Assembly (NCBI GenBank): GCA_016880375.1
Contig: JAEHDO010000079.1
Coordinates: forward strand, 1 to 8,498
From: Betaproteobacteria bacterium
Lineage (GTDB): Bacteria > Pseudomonadota > Gammaproteobacteria > Burkholderiales > Rhodocyclaceae
Length of the DNA: 8,498 nucleotides
Direction: 5' to 3'
Shown here: in pieces, positions 1-5,231 of the stretch
Numbering within the stretch: position 1 is the stretch's first letter
How the letters are laid out: each line of letters opens with the position of its first letter
The notes under the pieces: generated by a model
What the model was told of the DNA's origin: nothing
Seen by the model: only the letters and a program-made list of their open reading frames with translations
Databases searched by the model: none
Program-made: the position numbers and the translations under genes

Positions 1-420
1 GACGCGGTCGGCGACGATGAAGGAGGAGTAGAAGCCGACGCCGAACTGGCCGATGAGATGGGCATCCTTCTGCTGGTCGCCGGTGAGCTGCGAGAAGAAC
101 TCGCGCGTGCCGGACTTGGCGATGGTGCCGAGGTTGCTCACCACCTCCTCGCGGCTCATGCCGACGCCGTTGTCGGCAATCGTCAGGGTGCGCGCCGTCC
201 TGTCGAAGCTGACTTTGATCCTCAGGTCGGGGTCGGACTCGAACAGGCTGCCGTTGTGCAGGGCTTCGAAGCGCAGCTTGTCGCAGGCATCCGAGGCATT
301 GGAGATCAGCTCGCGCAGGAAGATCTCGCGGTTGCTGTAGAGCGAATGGATCATCAGCTGCAGCAGCTGCTTCACTTCGGCCTGAAAGCCGAGGGTTTCC
401 TTGGTGGTATCGGTCGTCAC
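1..420 (-). CDS. htpG: Molecular chaperone HtpG (Hsp90), N-terminal part, cut by the window edge
   Basis: Bacterial Hsp90, a cytosolic ATP-dependent dimeric chaperone. Only the first 140 codons lie here; the gene continues beyond position 1. What is visible is the N-terminal ATPase (GHKL/Bergerat) domain. It has the helix with [12 protein letters not shown] (residues 34-45, with E37 as the catalytic glutamate and N41 binding Mg-ATP), the IADNGVGM box (81-88), the lid motif GTIAKSGT (98-105) and the glycine-rich [11 protein letters not shown] (124-134). The start is GTG at 420: it gives the family N-terminus [20 protein letters not shown] and has an AGGAGG site 7 nt upstream, while no ATG gives this terminus. 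A sigma-32-like promoter lies just upstream, as expected for a heat-shock gene. It is divergent from the histidine kinase gene. The identity is essentially certain. Confidence 0.97.
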   Translation of the reverse strand, partial: MTTDTTKETLGFQAEVKQLLQLMIHSLYSNREIFLRELISNASDACDKLRFEALHNGSLFESDPDLRIKVSFDRTARTLTIADNGVGMSREEVVSNLGTIAKSGTREFFSQLTGDQQKDAHLIGQFGVGFYSSFIVADRV

Positions 421-427
421 GTGTGGG

Positions 428-433
428 CCTCCT
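428..433 (-). promoter_or_regulatory. Ribosome binding site of htpG fixing a GTG start
   Basis: A perfect AGGAGG on the minus strand ends 7 nt before the GTG at 420. It decides the start, because there is no ATG near the expected N-terminus. Confidence 0.85.
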
Positions 434-447
434 GAAGATCGAAATAT

Positions 448-475
448 ATTTTGGGCGCGCGCAGCCGTTTTCAAG
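448..475 (-). promoter_or_regulatory. Sigma-32 (RpoH) type heat-shock promoter of htpG
   Basis: On the minus strand, CTTGAA (475-470) is followed by a 14-nt spacer and CCCAAAAT (455-448). The known RpoH consensus is CTTGAA, 13-15 nt, CCCCATNT, so the -35 is perfect and the -10 fits at most positions. Transcription would begin near 440, leaving a leader of about 20 nt containing AGGAGG. HtpG is a classical heat-shock gene, which supports the call. A TTGAAA with A/T-rich sequence downstream could also serve sigma-70. Confidence 0.72.
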
Positions 476-668
476 TCATGAGCGCCCGGTCCCGGCCCAT
501 GCAGAAACAGCATTCATCGCGGCGATAATAATTTGTCATTACATTACAACAAGTTGAGCCCGAGCATCGCAACCGTCCCGGGCTTTGTCGGCCAGCGCGC
601 GACGGCTCCCGCCGTCCGGCCTTCCGCGTCCTCCCGAACACCCGCGAGCATGCCCTCGATGCCGCGTA

Positions 669-696
669 TTTCACCCTGCCGCCGAGGGCGTAGAAT
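669..696 (+). promoter_or_regulatory. Possible sigma-70 promoter of the histidine kinase gene
   Basis: TAGAAT at 691-696 matches the -10 consensus at five of six positions. The -35 is poor (TTTCAC at 669-674, 16-nt spacer). Transcription would start near 703 and leave a leader of about 33 nt. The rest of the 421-735 gap holds the htpG control signals and an A+T-rich patch at 523-551. I see no gene in that gap. Confidence 0.4.
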
Positions 697-735
697 CCAA
701 TCGTTTCGCACTCCCGGAGACCGAATCGGAACGAC

Positions 736-2859
736 ATGGACGCCGCAGTCCCCGAGGCGAACACACCGGATCACAGCCAGGCGCCGACCGGCTCGCATGC
801 GCAGGGCGACTGGCCGCTTGCGCGCATCCGGCTCATTCTGACCGCCACCTACCTGTTGCTCCTGGCGGTCCTGGCCGCCGCCATCGTCAAGCTCAACAAC
901 GACGAGCACAACCAGGCCATCGAGCAAAGCCGGCGGCAGACCATGGCCACCTCGCGGGTGCTGATGGAGCACATGGTCCGCACCTTCGGCGAGGTGGACC
1001 AGGTGCTGCTCGAACTGGTCGAGGAAATCGTCGATGCGGGAGCGCTGGAACGCGTCGATCCGGCCCGGACCCATGCCCTGCTGGTGCGCCGCAAGGCCAG
1101 GCTGCCCCAGGCCGTGGCCGTCGGCACCGTTTTCCCGGACGGCGCCTTCCACGCGGTCAGCCTTGCCCACCCGCCGCCGCCCACCCGCTTCGAGAAATCC
1201 GAGCCCTTCATCCAGTTCGTGCAGGACGCCTCCAGCCGGCTGGCCTTCGGCAAGACGCAGCTCGGCCCGGCCTCCGGACAGTGGATATTCCCCGTCGCGC
1301 GGCGCATCACGCTGGACAACGGGCGCTTCGGCGGCATCGTCGGGGCCACGCTCTCCACCCGCTACTTCGAGCAGTTCTACCAGGAGCTGGGGCTGGCCGA
1401 GGCCCAGTCGATTGCCGTCGTCCATGCCGACGGCCGCGTCCTGTTCCGCTACCCCTTCGAGGAAAAGATCGTCCTCGGCAGCCTGGCCGACAGTCCGGCG
1501 CTGGCGCCGGAAAACGCCGGGCTGAATGCGGGTTTCTATATCCGCCCGTCGCCCTTCGACGGCAAGGTCCGCATCGTCGGCTACCAGTGGCTGCCCGACC
1601 GCTCCTTCGCCGTGCTGTCGACCGTCAGGATGGAGGCGGTGCTGGCGAAGGCCGCCGAATCCGCCCGGCACAACTGGATCGCCGGCGCGCTGATCGCCCT
1701 GCTGTTCGGCGTCATCAACCTGCTGATCTACCGCTCCCTCCGATTGCGCGAGGAGTCCGACCTGCGGCTCGCGCGCACGCAATACACCGTCGACCATGCC
1801 CAGGACATGGTGTTCTGGCTTGGCGCCGACGGCGGCATCCGCTATGCCAATGCCGCCGCCTGCCAGCGCCACGGCTACACCCAGGCGGAAATGCTGGCGC
1901 TGCAGATCGCCGACCTCGACCGCAGCTGCGCGCCGCAGCGATTCGCCAAGATGTGGCAGGCGCTGAAAAAGACCGGAACGCTCACCTACGAGCGCGTGCA
2001 CCACGCCAAGTCCGGCGACAGGCTCCCGGTCGAGGTCGTGGGCAACTATTTCGTTTTCCACGGCGAGGAGATGAATTGCCTGTTCGTGCGCGACATCAGC
2101 GAACGCAAGGCCGCCGAGGACGAACTGCGCAGGCTGAACGAGTCCCTCGAGGCGCGCGTCACGGAACGCACGGCCGCGCTCGAGGCCGCCATGCGGGAAA
2201 TGGAAGGATTTTCCTATTCCATATCCCACGACCTGCGCGCGCCGCTGCGCGCCATCAACGGGTTTGCCCGGCTTCTTCTGGAAAACGAGAAGGGGAAAAT
2301 GGGCCAGGAAAGCGCCGGCATGCTCGACCGCGTGATGCGCAACAGCAACCGCATGGGCGAGCTGATCGACGACATCCTGGACTATTCGCGCGCCGGGCGC
2401 GTCGAACTGGCGATGCAATCCGTCGACCTGGGCGGGATTGCGCGTGAAGCGCTCGCCAGCCTGCGCGACACCTATCCCGCCGCCGACATACGGCTGTCCG
2501 ACCTGCCCAAAGTGCGCGGCGATGCCGCGGCGCTGCGACAGGTCATGCACAACCTGCTCGACAATTCCCTGAAATACTCCAGCCGGGTGGCCAATCCCTG
2601 CATTGAGGTCGGGGCGGCCTTGAAGGACGGGACCGTCACCATCACGATCAGGGACAACGGCGCCGGCTTCGACATGCAGTACGCCGGCAAGCTGTTCGGC
2701 ATGTTCCAGCGCATGCACAACGACCGGGATTTCCCGGGAACCGGGGTCGGCCTGGCCATCTGCAAGCGCATCGTGGAAAGGCACGGCGGGAAGATCTGGG
2801 CGGAGTCGTCCCCGGGCAAGGGCAGCCGCTTCTCCTTCACCCTGCCGGCCCTGCAATGA
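736..2859 (+). CDS. Membrane sensor histidine kinase: Cache-like sensor, PAS, HisKA, HATPase
   Basis: An inner-membrane sensor kinase of 707 residues that should autophosphorylate on histidine and pass the phosphate to an unidentified response regulator. Helix TM1 is at about 31-52 and TM2 at about 314-333. They enclose a periplasmic region of about 260 residues with a double-Cache-like stretch near 180-220 (QWIFPVARR, then [17 protein letters not shown]). A cytoplasmic PAS domain spans about 345-460, followed by a coiled-coil linker ([17 protein letters not shown]). The HisKA H-box is [11 protein letters not shown] with phospho-acceptor H498. The ATPase domain has the N-box [10 protein letters not shown] (N606, N610), the G1 box DNGAGF (640-645), the F-box LFGMFQRMH and the G2 box GTGVGL (668-673). 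All catalytic boxes are intact and no receiver domain is attached. The ATG at 736 has only a weak GGA ribosome site. No response regulator gene lies within the window, and the ligand is unknown. Confidence 0.92.
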   Translation: MDAAVPEANTPDHSQAPTGSHAQGDWPLARIRLILTATYLLLLAVLAAAIVKLNNDEHNQAIEQSRRQTMATSRVLMEHMVRTFGEVDQVLLELVEEIVDAGALERVDPARTHALLVRRKARLPQAVAVGTVFPDGAFHAVSLAHPPPPTRFEKSEPFIQFVQDASSRLAFGKTQLGPASGQWIFPVARRITLDNGRFGGIVGATLSTRYFEQFYQELGLAEAQSIAVVHADGRVLFRYPFEEKIVLGSLADSPALAPENAGLNAGFYIRPSPFDGKVRIVGYQWLPDRSFAVLSTVRMEAVLAKAAESARHNWIAGALIALLFGVINLLIYRSLRLREESDLRLARTQYTVDHAQDMVFWLGADGGIRYANAAACQRHGYTQAEMLALQIADLDRSCAPQRFAKMWQALKKTGTLTYERVHHAKSGDRLPVEVVGNYFVFHGEEMNCLFVRDISERKAAEDELRRLNESLEARVTERTAALEAAMREMEGFSYSISHDLRAPLRAINGFARLLLENEKGKMGQESAGMLDRVMRNSNRMGELIDDILDYSRAGRVELAMQSVDLGGIAREALASLRDTYPAADIRLSDLPKVRGDAAALRQVMHNLLDNSLKYSSRVANPCIEVGAALKDGTVTITIRDNGAGFDMQYAGKLFGMFQRMHNDRDFPGTGVGLAICKRIVERHGGKIWAESSPGKGSRFSFTLPALQ

Positions 2860-3408
2860 TCAGACGTAGCGGATCTCGACGATGTCGAGCTCGCGCGGAC
2901 CGGCCGGGCTGTGGAAGCGCACCGTGTCGCCCTCGCGCGCCTTGAGCAGCGCCCGCGCCAGCGGCGATATCCAGCTGATCCGGCCCTGGCCGGCATCCGC
3001 CTCGTCGATGCCGACGATCTGGTAGGTGCTCTCGCAGCCCTCCGCATCGCAGACGGTGACGCTGGCGCCGAAGAAGACCTGCTCGACGTTCTCCTGGCTG
3101 GCCGGATCGACCACCTGCGAGCTTTCCAGCCGCTTCATGAGGAAGCGGATGCGCCGGTCGATCTCGCGCAGGCGCTTCTTGCCGTAGAGGTAGTCGCCGT
3201 TCTCGGAGCGGTCGCCGTTCTTCGCCGCCCAGGAGACGACCTGCACCAGCGCCGGCCGCTCGCTCTTCACCAGCTGCCCCAGCTCGGCCTTGAGCAGGGC
3301 ATAGCCGCGGCGCGTCATGTAGTTCTTCGTGCCGTGCGGCAGCGCCGGGGCGGAAGGGTGCTCCTCTTCCTCCTCGGGTCCGTCCTCCTTGACGAATGCC
3401 TTGCTCAT
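2860..3408 (-). CDS. greB: Transcription elongation factor GreB
   Basis: GreB enters the secondary channel of RNA polymerase and stimulates cleavage of backtracked RNA, rescuing stalled complexes. The 182-residue product has the N-terminal coiled coil (about 30-100) with the diagnostic VVSWAAKNGDRSENGDY stretch. D66 and E69 at its tip are the acidic residues known to hold the catalytic Mg. KKRLREIDRRIRFLMKRLE follows, then the C-terminal FKBP-like domain (VFFGASVTV, SPLARALLKAREGDTVRFHSPAG). The KKRLREIDRR pattern and WAA segment favour GreB over GreA. A very acidic extension of about 28 residues (EDGPEEEEE) precedes the core. I chose the ATG at 3408 (MSKAF); a TTG at 3423 in the same frame is an alternative. 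The ribosome site is weak for both. It is divergent from azlC, and its stop directly abuts that of the kinase gene. Confidence 0.94.
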   Translation of the reverse strand: MSKAFVKEDGPEEEEEHPSAPALPHGTKNYMTRRGYALLKAELGQLVKSERPALVQVVSWAAKNGDRSENGDYLYGKKRLREIDRRIRFLMKRLESSQVVDPASQENVEQVFFGASVTVCDAEGCESTYQIVGIDEADAGQGRISWISPLARALLKAREGDTVRFHSPAGPRELDIVEIRYV

Positions 3409-3436
3409 CGGCGGGAATGGCAATTCAGATAAGATG

Positions 3437-3442
3437 ATTATA
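3437..3442 (-). promoter_or_regulatory. TATAAT -10 box, probable greB promoter
   Basis: A perfect TATAAT reads on the minus strand in the 60-nt divergent gap between greB and azlC. Transcription would start about 20 nt before the ATG of greB. No good -35 lies 16-18 nt upstream, so an activator or another element may compensate. The 8-bp palindrome GTTCGAAC (3445-3452) lies in the spacer. Confidence 0.45.
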
Positions 3443-3468
3443 GCGTTCGAACAACAACCGCGAGCCGC

Positions 3469-4170
3469 ATGCCCTCCACAGACAGACAGCAGGCCTTCCT
3501 CGCCGGCGTCCGCGCCTGCATCCCGCTCGCGCCGGGCGTGCTCCTCTTCGGCATGGTCTGCGGCGCGGCGGCGGCCGGCGCCGGCCTGACGGCGGGCCAG
3601 TCCTTCGCCCTCTCCTGGATGGTTTTCGCCGGCTCCTCGCAGATCGTCGCCACGCAGCTCTTCGCCGCCGGGGCGCCGGGCTGGGTGATCGTCCTCACCG
3701 GCTGGATCGTCAACCTGCGCTTCATGATGTACAGCGCCACGCTGGCGCAGCAGTTCCGCGGCGAATCGCGCCGGTCGCGCTGGCTGGCCGGCTACCTGCT
3801 CACCGACCAGGCCTTCGCCGTCACCCTGGCGCGGGTGCTCGACGGCCGCCGCGACATTCCCTGGTTCTACCTCGGCATCGCCGCCGCCCTGTGGCTGTAC
3901 TGGCAGATCGCCAGCCTGGCGGGGATCTTCCTCGGCGCCCGGGTGCCGGCCGCCCTCTCGATCGACTTCGTCGTCGCCCTCACCTTCATCGGCGTGCTGG
4001 CGCCGCTGCTGCGCAACCGCGCCATGGCCGCCGCCGCCGTGTCGGGGGGACTGACTTCCGTCTTCCTCGTCCTGCCGCTGAAGCTCAACCTGATGGCCGC
4101 CGCCCTGATCGGCGCCGCCATCGGCATCACCCTGGAAAAACTATGGCCGACATCGCGATCTGGGGCGTGA
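3469..4170 (+). CDS. azlC: AzlC family branched-chain amino-acid exporter, large subunit
   Basis: A hydrophobic inner-membrane protein of 233 residues, the normal AzlC/YgaZ/BrnF length, with several membrane segments spread from about residue 12 to 225. Family features are the N-terminal FLAGVRACIPLAPGVLLFGM, the first core signature WMVFAGSSQIVATQLF (about 50-65), and the NLRFMMYSATLAQQF segment (about 83-97) that corresponds to the conserved DxRHxLYG-type region. With its small partner AzlD it is expected to export branched-chain amino acids or related compounds; characterised relatives are BrnFE (Corynebacterium), YgaZH (E. coli) and AzlCD (Bacillus). The substrate here is inferred from the family only. 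The ATG at 3469 lacks a clear ribosome site. Its 3' end overlaps azlD by 28 nt, indicating one transcript and coupled translation. Confidence 0.87.
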   Translation: MPSTDRQQAFLAGVRACIPLAPGVLLFGMVCGAAAAGAGLTAGQSFALSWMVFAGSSQIVATQLFAAGAPGWVIVLTGWIVNLRFMMYSATLAQQFRGESRRSRWLAGYLLTDQAFAVTLARVLDGRRDIPWFYLGIAAALWLYWQIASLAGIFLGARVPAALSIDFVVALTFIGVLAPLLRNRAMAAAAVSGGLTSVFLVLPLKLNLMAAALIGAAIGITLEKLWPTSRSGA

Positions 4171-4469
4171 TCGCCGCGCTCGGGCTGGCGACCTTCGCCA
4201 CCCGGCTGTCCTTCCTCGCCCTGCTGGGCGAGGGCGAACTGCCGGCCTGGCTGCGCCACATCCTGCATTACGTGCCGCCGGCCATCCTCGCCGCCATCAT
4301 CGCGCCGCAGCTGCTGGCCGGCGCGCCGGGGCTCGCCGCCGCGCTCGACGGGCCGCGCACCGCGGCGGCGCTGGCCGGCTTCGCCGTCGCCTGGCTGACG
4401 CGCAGCACCTTCGCCACCATCGCGGCGGGCATGGCCGTGCTGTGGGGACTGACTTTGGTTCAGTGGTAG
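4143..4469 (+). CDS. azlD: AzlD family branched-chain amino-acid exporter, small subunit
   Basis: A small hydrophobic protein of 108 residues with about four membrane segments. It has the AzlD-type layout: an N-terminal helix followed by ATRLSFLALLGEGELPAWLRHILHYVPPAILAAIIAPQLL, where TR near the start and the Y-VPPA-L-A pattern are typical of the family. A central helix (about 73-87) and the C-terminal helix (AGMAVLWGLTLV) follow. The start ATG at 4143 lies inside the end of azlC (28-nt overlap) and is preceded by GGAAAAA as a modest ribosome site. It should form the two-component exporter with AzlC. The pairing and gene order match the family, so the call is firm although the exported compound is not known. 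Confidence 0.86.
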   Translation: MADIAIWGVIAALGLATFATRLSFLALLGEGELPAWLRHILHYVPPAILAAIIAPQLLAGAPGLAAALDGPRTAAALAGFAVAWLTRSTFATIAAGMAVLWGLTLVQW

Positions 4470-4511
4470 GGGCCAGCCATGCGGAGGCTGCACAGCAGCC
4501 GAACCACCGTT

Positions 4512-4534
4512 ACCCCCTTCCCCGGGAAGGGGGT
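4512..4534. repeat. Perfect 11-bp GC-rich inverted repeat between convergent genes
   Basis: ACCCCCTTCCC and its exact reverse complement flank a single C. The repeat lies in the 76-nt gap between the convergent azlD and DUF3567 genes. A further GGGGGAAGG at 4537-4545 can also pair with the left arm, so two alternative hairpins are possible. There is no T-tract on either side. It may act as a bidirectional transcript end or be a copy of a REP-like dispersed repeat. A smaller stem, GGCTG-cacag-CAGCC, precedes it at 4486-4500. Confidence 0.65.
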
Positions 4535-4545
4535 CAGGGGGAAGG

Positions 4546-4779
4546 CTAGTGGTAGACGGCGGGCTGGTTGATGAGCGAACCGTATTCCTCCAGCAGGTCG
4601 CCGAAGGCCTCGATGTCCGGGTCGCCGGAGACCAGCGCCTTCAGTTCGGCGCGGAAGCGTTCCGCCGCCCCGTCCCGCATCAGCACGCCCTTGTTCACGC
4701 GCTTGTCGATCACCTCGACGGCGTGTTCCGCCGGGTAATCGACCACATGCATCACCGGATTGTCGAAGACGATCATCAT
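4546..4779 (-). CDS. DUF3567 family protein, small cytosolic, function unknown
   Basis: The product is 77 residues with no signal peptide or membrane segment. It fits the DUF3567 family of betaproteobacterial proteins of 80-90 residues: a start MMIVFDNPVMHVVDY, then VEVIDKR, GAAERFRAELKALV, an acidic helix IEAFGDLLEEYGSLI, and the family-type ending NQPAVYH (compare the usual NPVVxH). I start it at the ATG at 4779 because GGAGG lies 8 nt upstream and because family members begin with this strand. An upstream in-frame ATG at 4803 would lie at or before the predicted transcription start. It is divergent from the DUF465 gene and convergent with azlD. No role is established for the family. The family match rests on recall of the pattern. 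Confidence 0.82.
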   Translation of the reverse strand: MMIVFDNPVMHVVDYPAEHAVEVIDKRVNKGVLMRDGAAERFRAELKALVSGDPDIEAFGDLLEEYGSLINQPAVYH

Positions 4780-4787
4780 GTTGGCTG

Positions 4788-4792
4788 CCTCC
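4788..4792 (-). promoter_or_regulatory. Ribosome binding site fixing the DUF3567 start
   Basis: GGAGG on the minus strand, 8 nt before the ATG at 4779. It favours this start over the upstream ATGs at 4803 and 4794. Confidence 0.75.
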
Positions 4793-4801
4793 ATGACTGT
4801 C

Positions 4802-4829
4802 ATTTGGGTGTTAAGGCGCCAATTTCAAC
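4802..4829 (-). promoter_or_regulatory. Possible sigma-32-like promoter of the DUF3567 gene
   Basis: GTTGAA (4829-4824), a 14-nt spacer and ACCCAAAT (4809-4802) on the minus strand resemble the htpG promoter of this window in layout and sequence. The match to the RpoH consensus is weaker. It would start transcription near 4795, just before the ribosome site. Confidence 0.3.
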
Positions 4830-4842
4830 CCTGCCGCCGCTG

Positions 4843-4873
4843 TTGTTTTTCCCCTTGCCGCCGCATACCATAG
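4843..4873 (+). promoter_or_regulatory. Promoter-like element, copy A, in front of the DUF465 gene
   Basis: TTGTTT (4843-4848) and TACCAT (4866-4871) are separated by 17 nt, the sigma-70 arrangement. The whole 31-nt block matches copy B upstream of metY at 26 of 31 positions, including the run GCCGCATACCATAG. Transcription would begin at about 4877-4879, at the ATG itself. Confidence 0.55.
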
Positions 4874-4877
4874 ACGC

Positions 4878-5087
4878 ATGCAAGAGCCCGAAGACATCGC
4901 CGCCCTGCGCCTGAGGCTGCACGAACTCCAGGTCGAGCACCGCGATCTCGACGAAATCATCGAGCGCCTGTTGCAGAGCCCGCCGCACGACGACCTCCTG
5001 CTGCGGCGGCTGAAGAAGCGCAAGCTGCTGCTGAAGGACCGCATCGCCCTCCTCGAACGCATGATCGAACCCGACGAATCCGCATGA
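4878..5087 (+). CDS. YdcH family (DUF465) small coiled-coil protein
   Basis: A 69-residue cytosolic protein predicted to be almost entirely helical. It shows the DUF465/YdcH family pattern: an N-terminal amphipathic helix (IAALRLRLHELQVEHRDLDEII), a turn with SPPHDD, and the basic signature RRLKKRKLLLKDRIALLE (about 43-60), where RLKKRKLxLKDxI is diagnostic. The tail PDESA is close to the ending usual in betaproteobacteria. The molecular role of the family is not established. The ATG at 4878 has no recognisable ribosome site (cataccatagacgc precedes it), and the predicted promoter places the transcript start at or within a base or two of this ATG, so the mRNA may be leaderless. It stands alone between a divergent gene and a 144-nt gap. 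Confidence 0.88.
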   Translation: MQEPEDIAALRLRLHELQVEHRDLDEIIERLLQSPPHDDLLLRRLKKRKLLLKDRIALLERMIEPDESA

Positions 5088-5147
5088 GCGCCGTCCGCCG
5101 GGCCGCTCCCCGCAGGAAGTAGCCCTGGGGTGCCTCGAGGACGGCGC
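5088..5147 (+). repeat. Inverted repeat directly after the DUF465 stop codon
   Basis: GCGCCGTCC (5088-5096) is the exact reverse complement of GGACGGCGC (5139-5147). The 42-nt interior can itself form a hairpin of CAGG with CCTG plus CCC with GGG, with one bulged G (about 5108-5130). There is no T-run afterwards, so it is not a classical terminator. It could be a factor-dependent 3' end or a structured RNA. Confidence 0.45.
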
Positions 5148-5172
5148 AGCCAACAGCATAGGTCCCGGCGCC

Positions 5173-5200
5173 TGGACATTGGCATAGCCGGTGCTAGACT
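5173..5200 (+). promoter_or_regulatory. Probable promoter of the FecR-cyclase operon
   Basis: TGGACA (5173-5178), a 16-nt spacer and TAGACT (5195-5200), preceded by TG at 5192-5193, make an extended -10 promoter. An overlapping alternative is TTGGCA (5179-5184) with AATAAC (5202-5207), spaced by 17 nt. Either gives a leader of about 20-25 nt. Confidence 0.45.
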
Positions 5201-5217
5201 GAATAACACCACGACCG

Positions 5218-5224
5218 AGGGGGG
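5218..5224 (+). promoter_or_regulatory. Ribosome binding site of the FecR-domain gene
   Basis: AGGGGGG lies 7 nt before the ATG at 5232. It supports this start over in-frame upstream codons, which would add a tail of residues before the signal peptide. Confidence 0.7.
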
Positions 5225-5231
5225 AATTGCC

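Noticed and set aside
533..561. A sigma-70 promoter on the plus strand starting with TTGTCA
   Set aside because: The -35 is good, but there is no -10-like hexamer 16-18 nt downstream (the sequence there is G+C-rich).
585..2447. A 620-codon open frame on the plus strand overlapping the kinase in another frame
   Set aside because: Its product is an Arg-, Ala- and Pro-rich string without domains. The kinase frame carries all conserved motifs.
544..2856. A 770-codon open frame antisense to the histidine kinase
   Set aside because: It mirrors a gene with complete kinase motifs. Its translation is low-complexity (rich in G, A, V, R, H, Q) with no recognisable domain, as expected from strong G+C bias at third positions.
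5130..5231. An earlier start for the FecR protein
   Set aside because: It would place about 34 Arg-rich residues before the signal peptide. The ATG at 5232 has AGGGGGG 7 nt upstream.
5088..5231. Part of this gap resembling a 6S-type RNA (ccctggggtgcctcg)
   Set aside because: The similarity is a few bases only, the gap is shorter than a 6S RNA, and no long closing stem with a central bubble is present.
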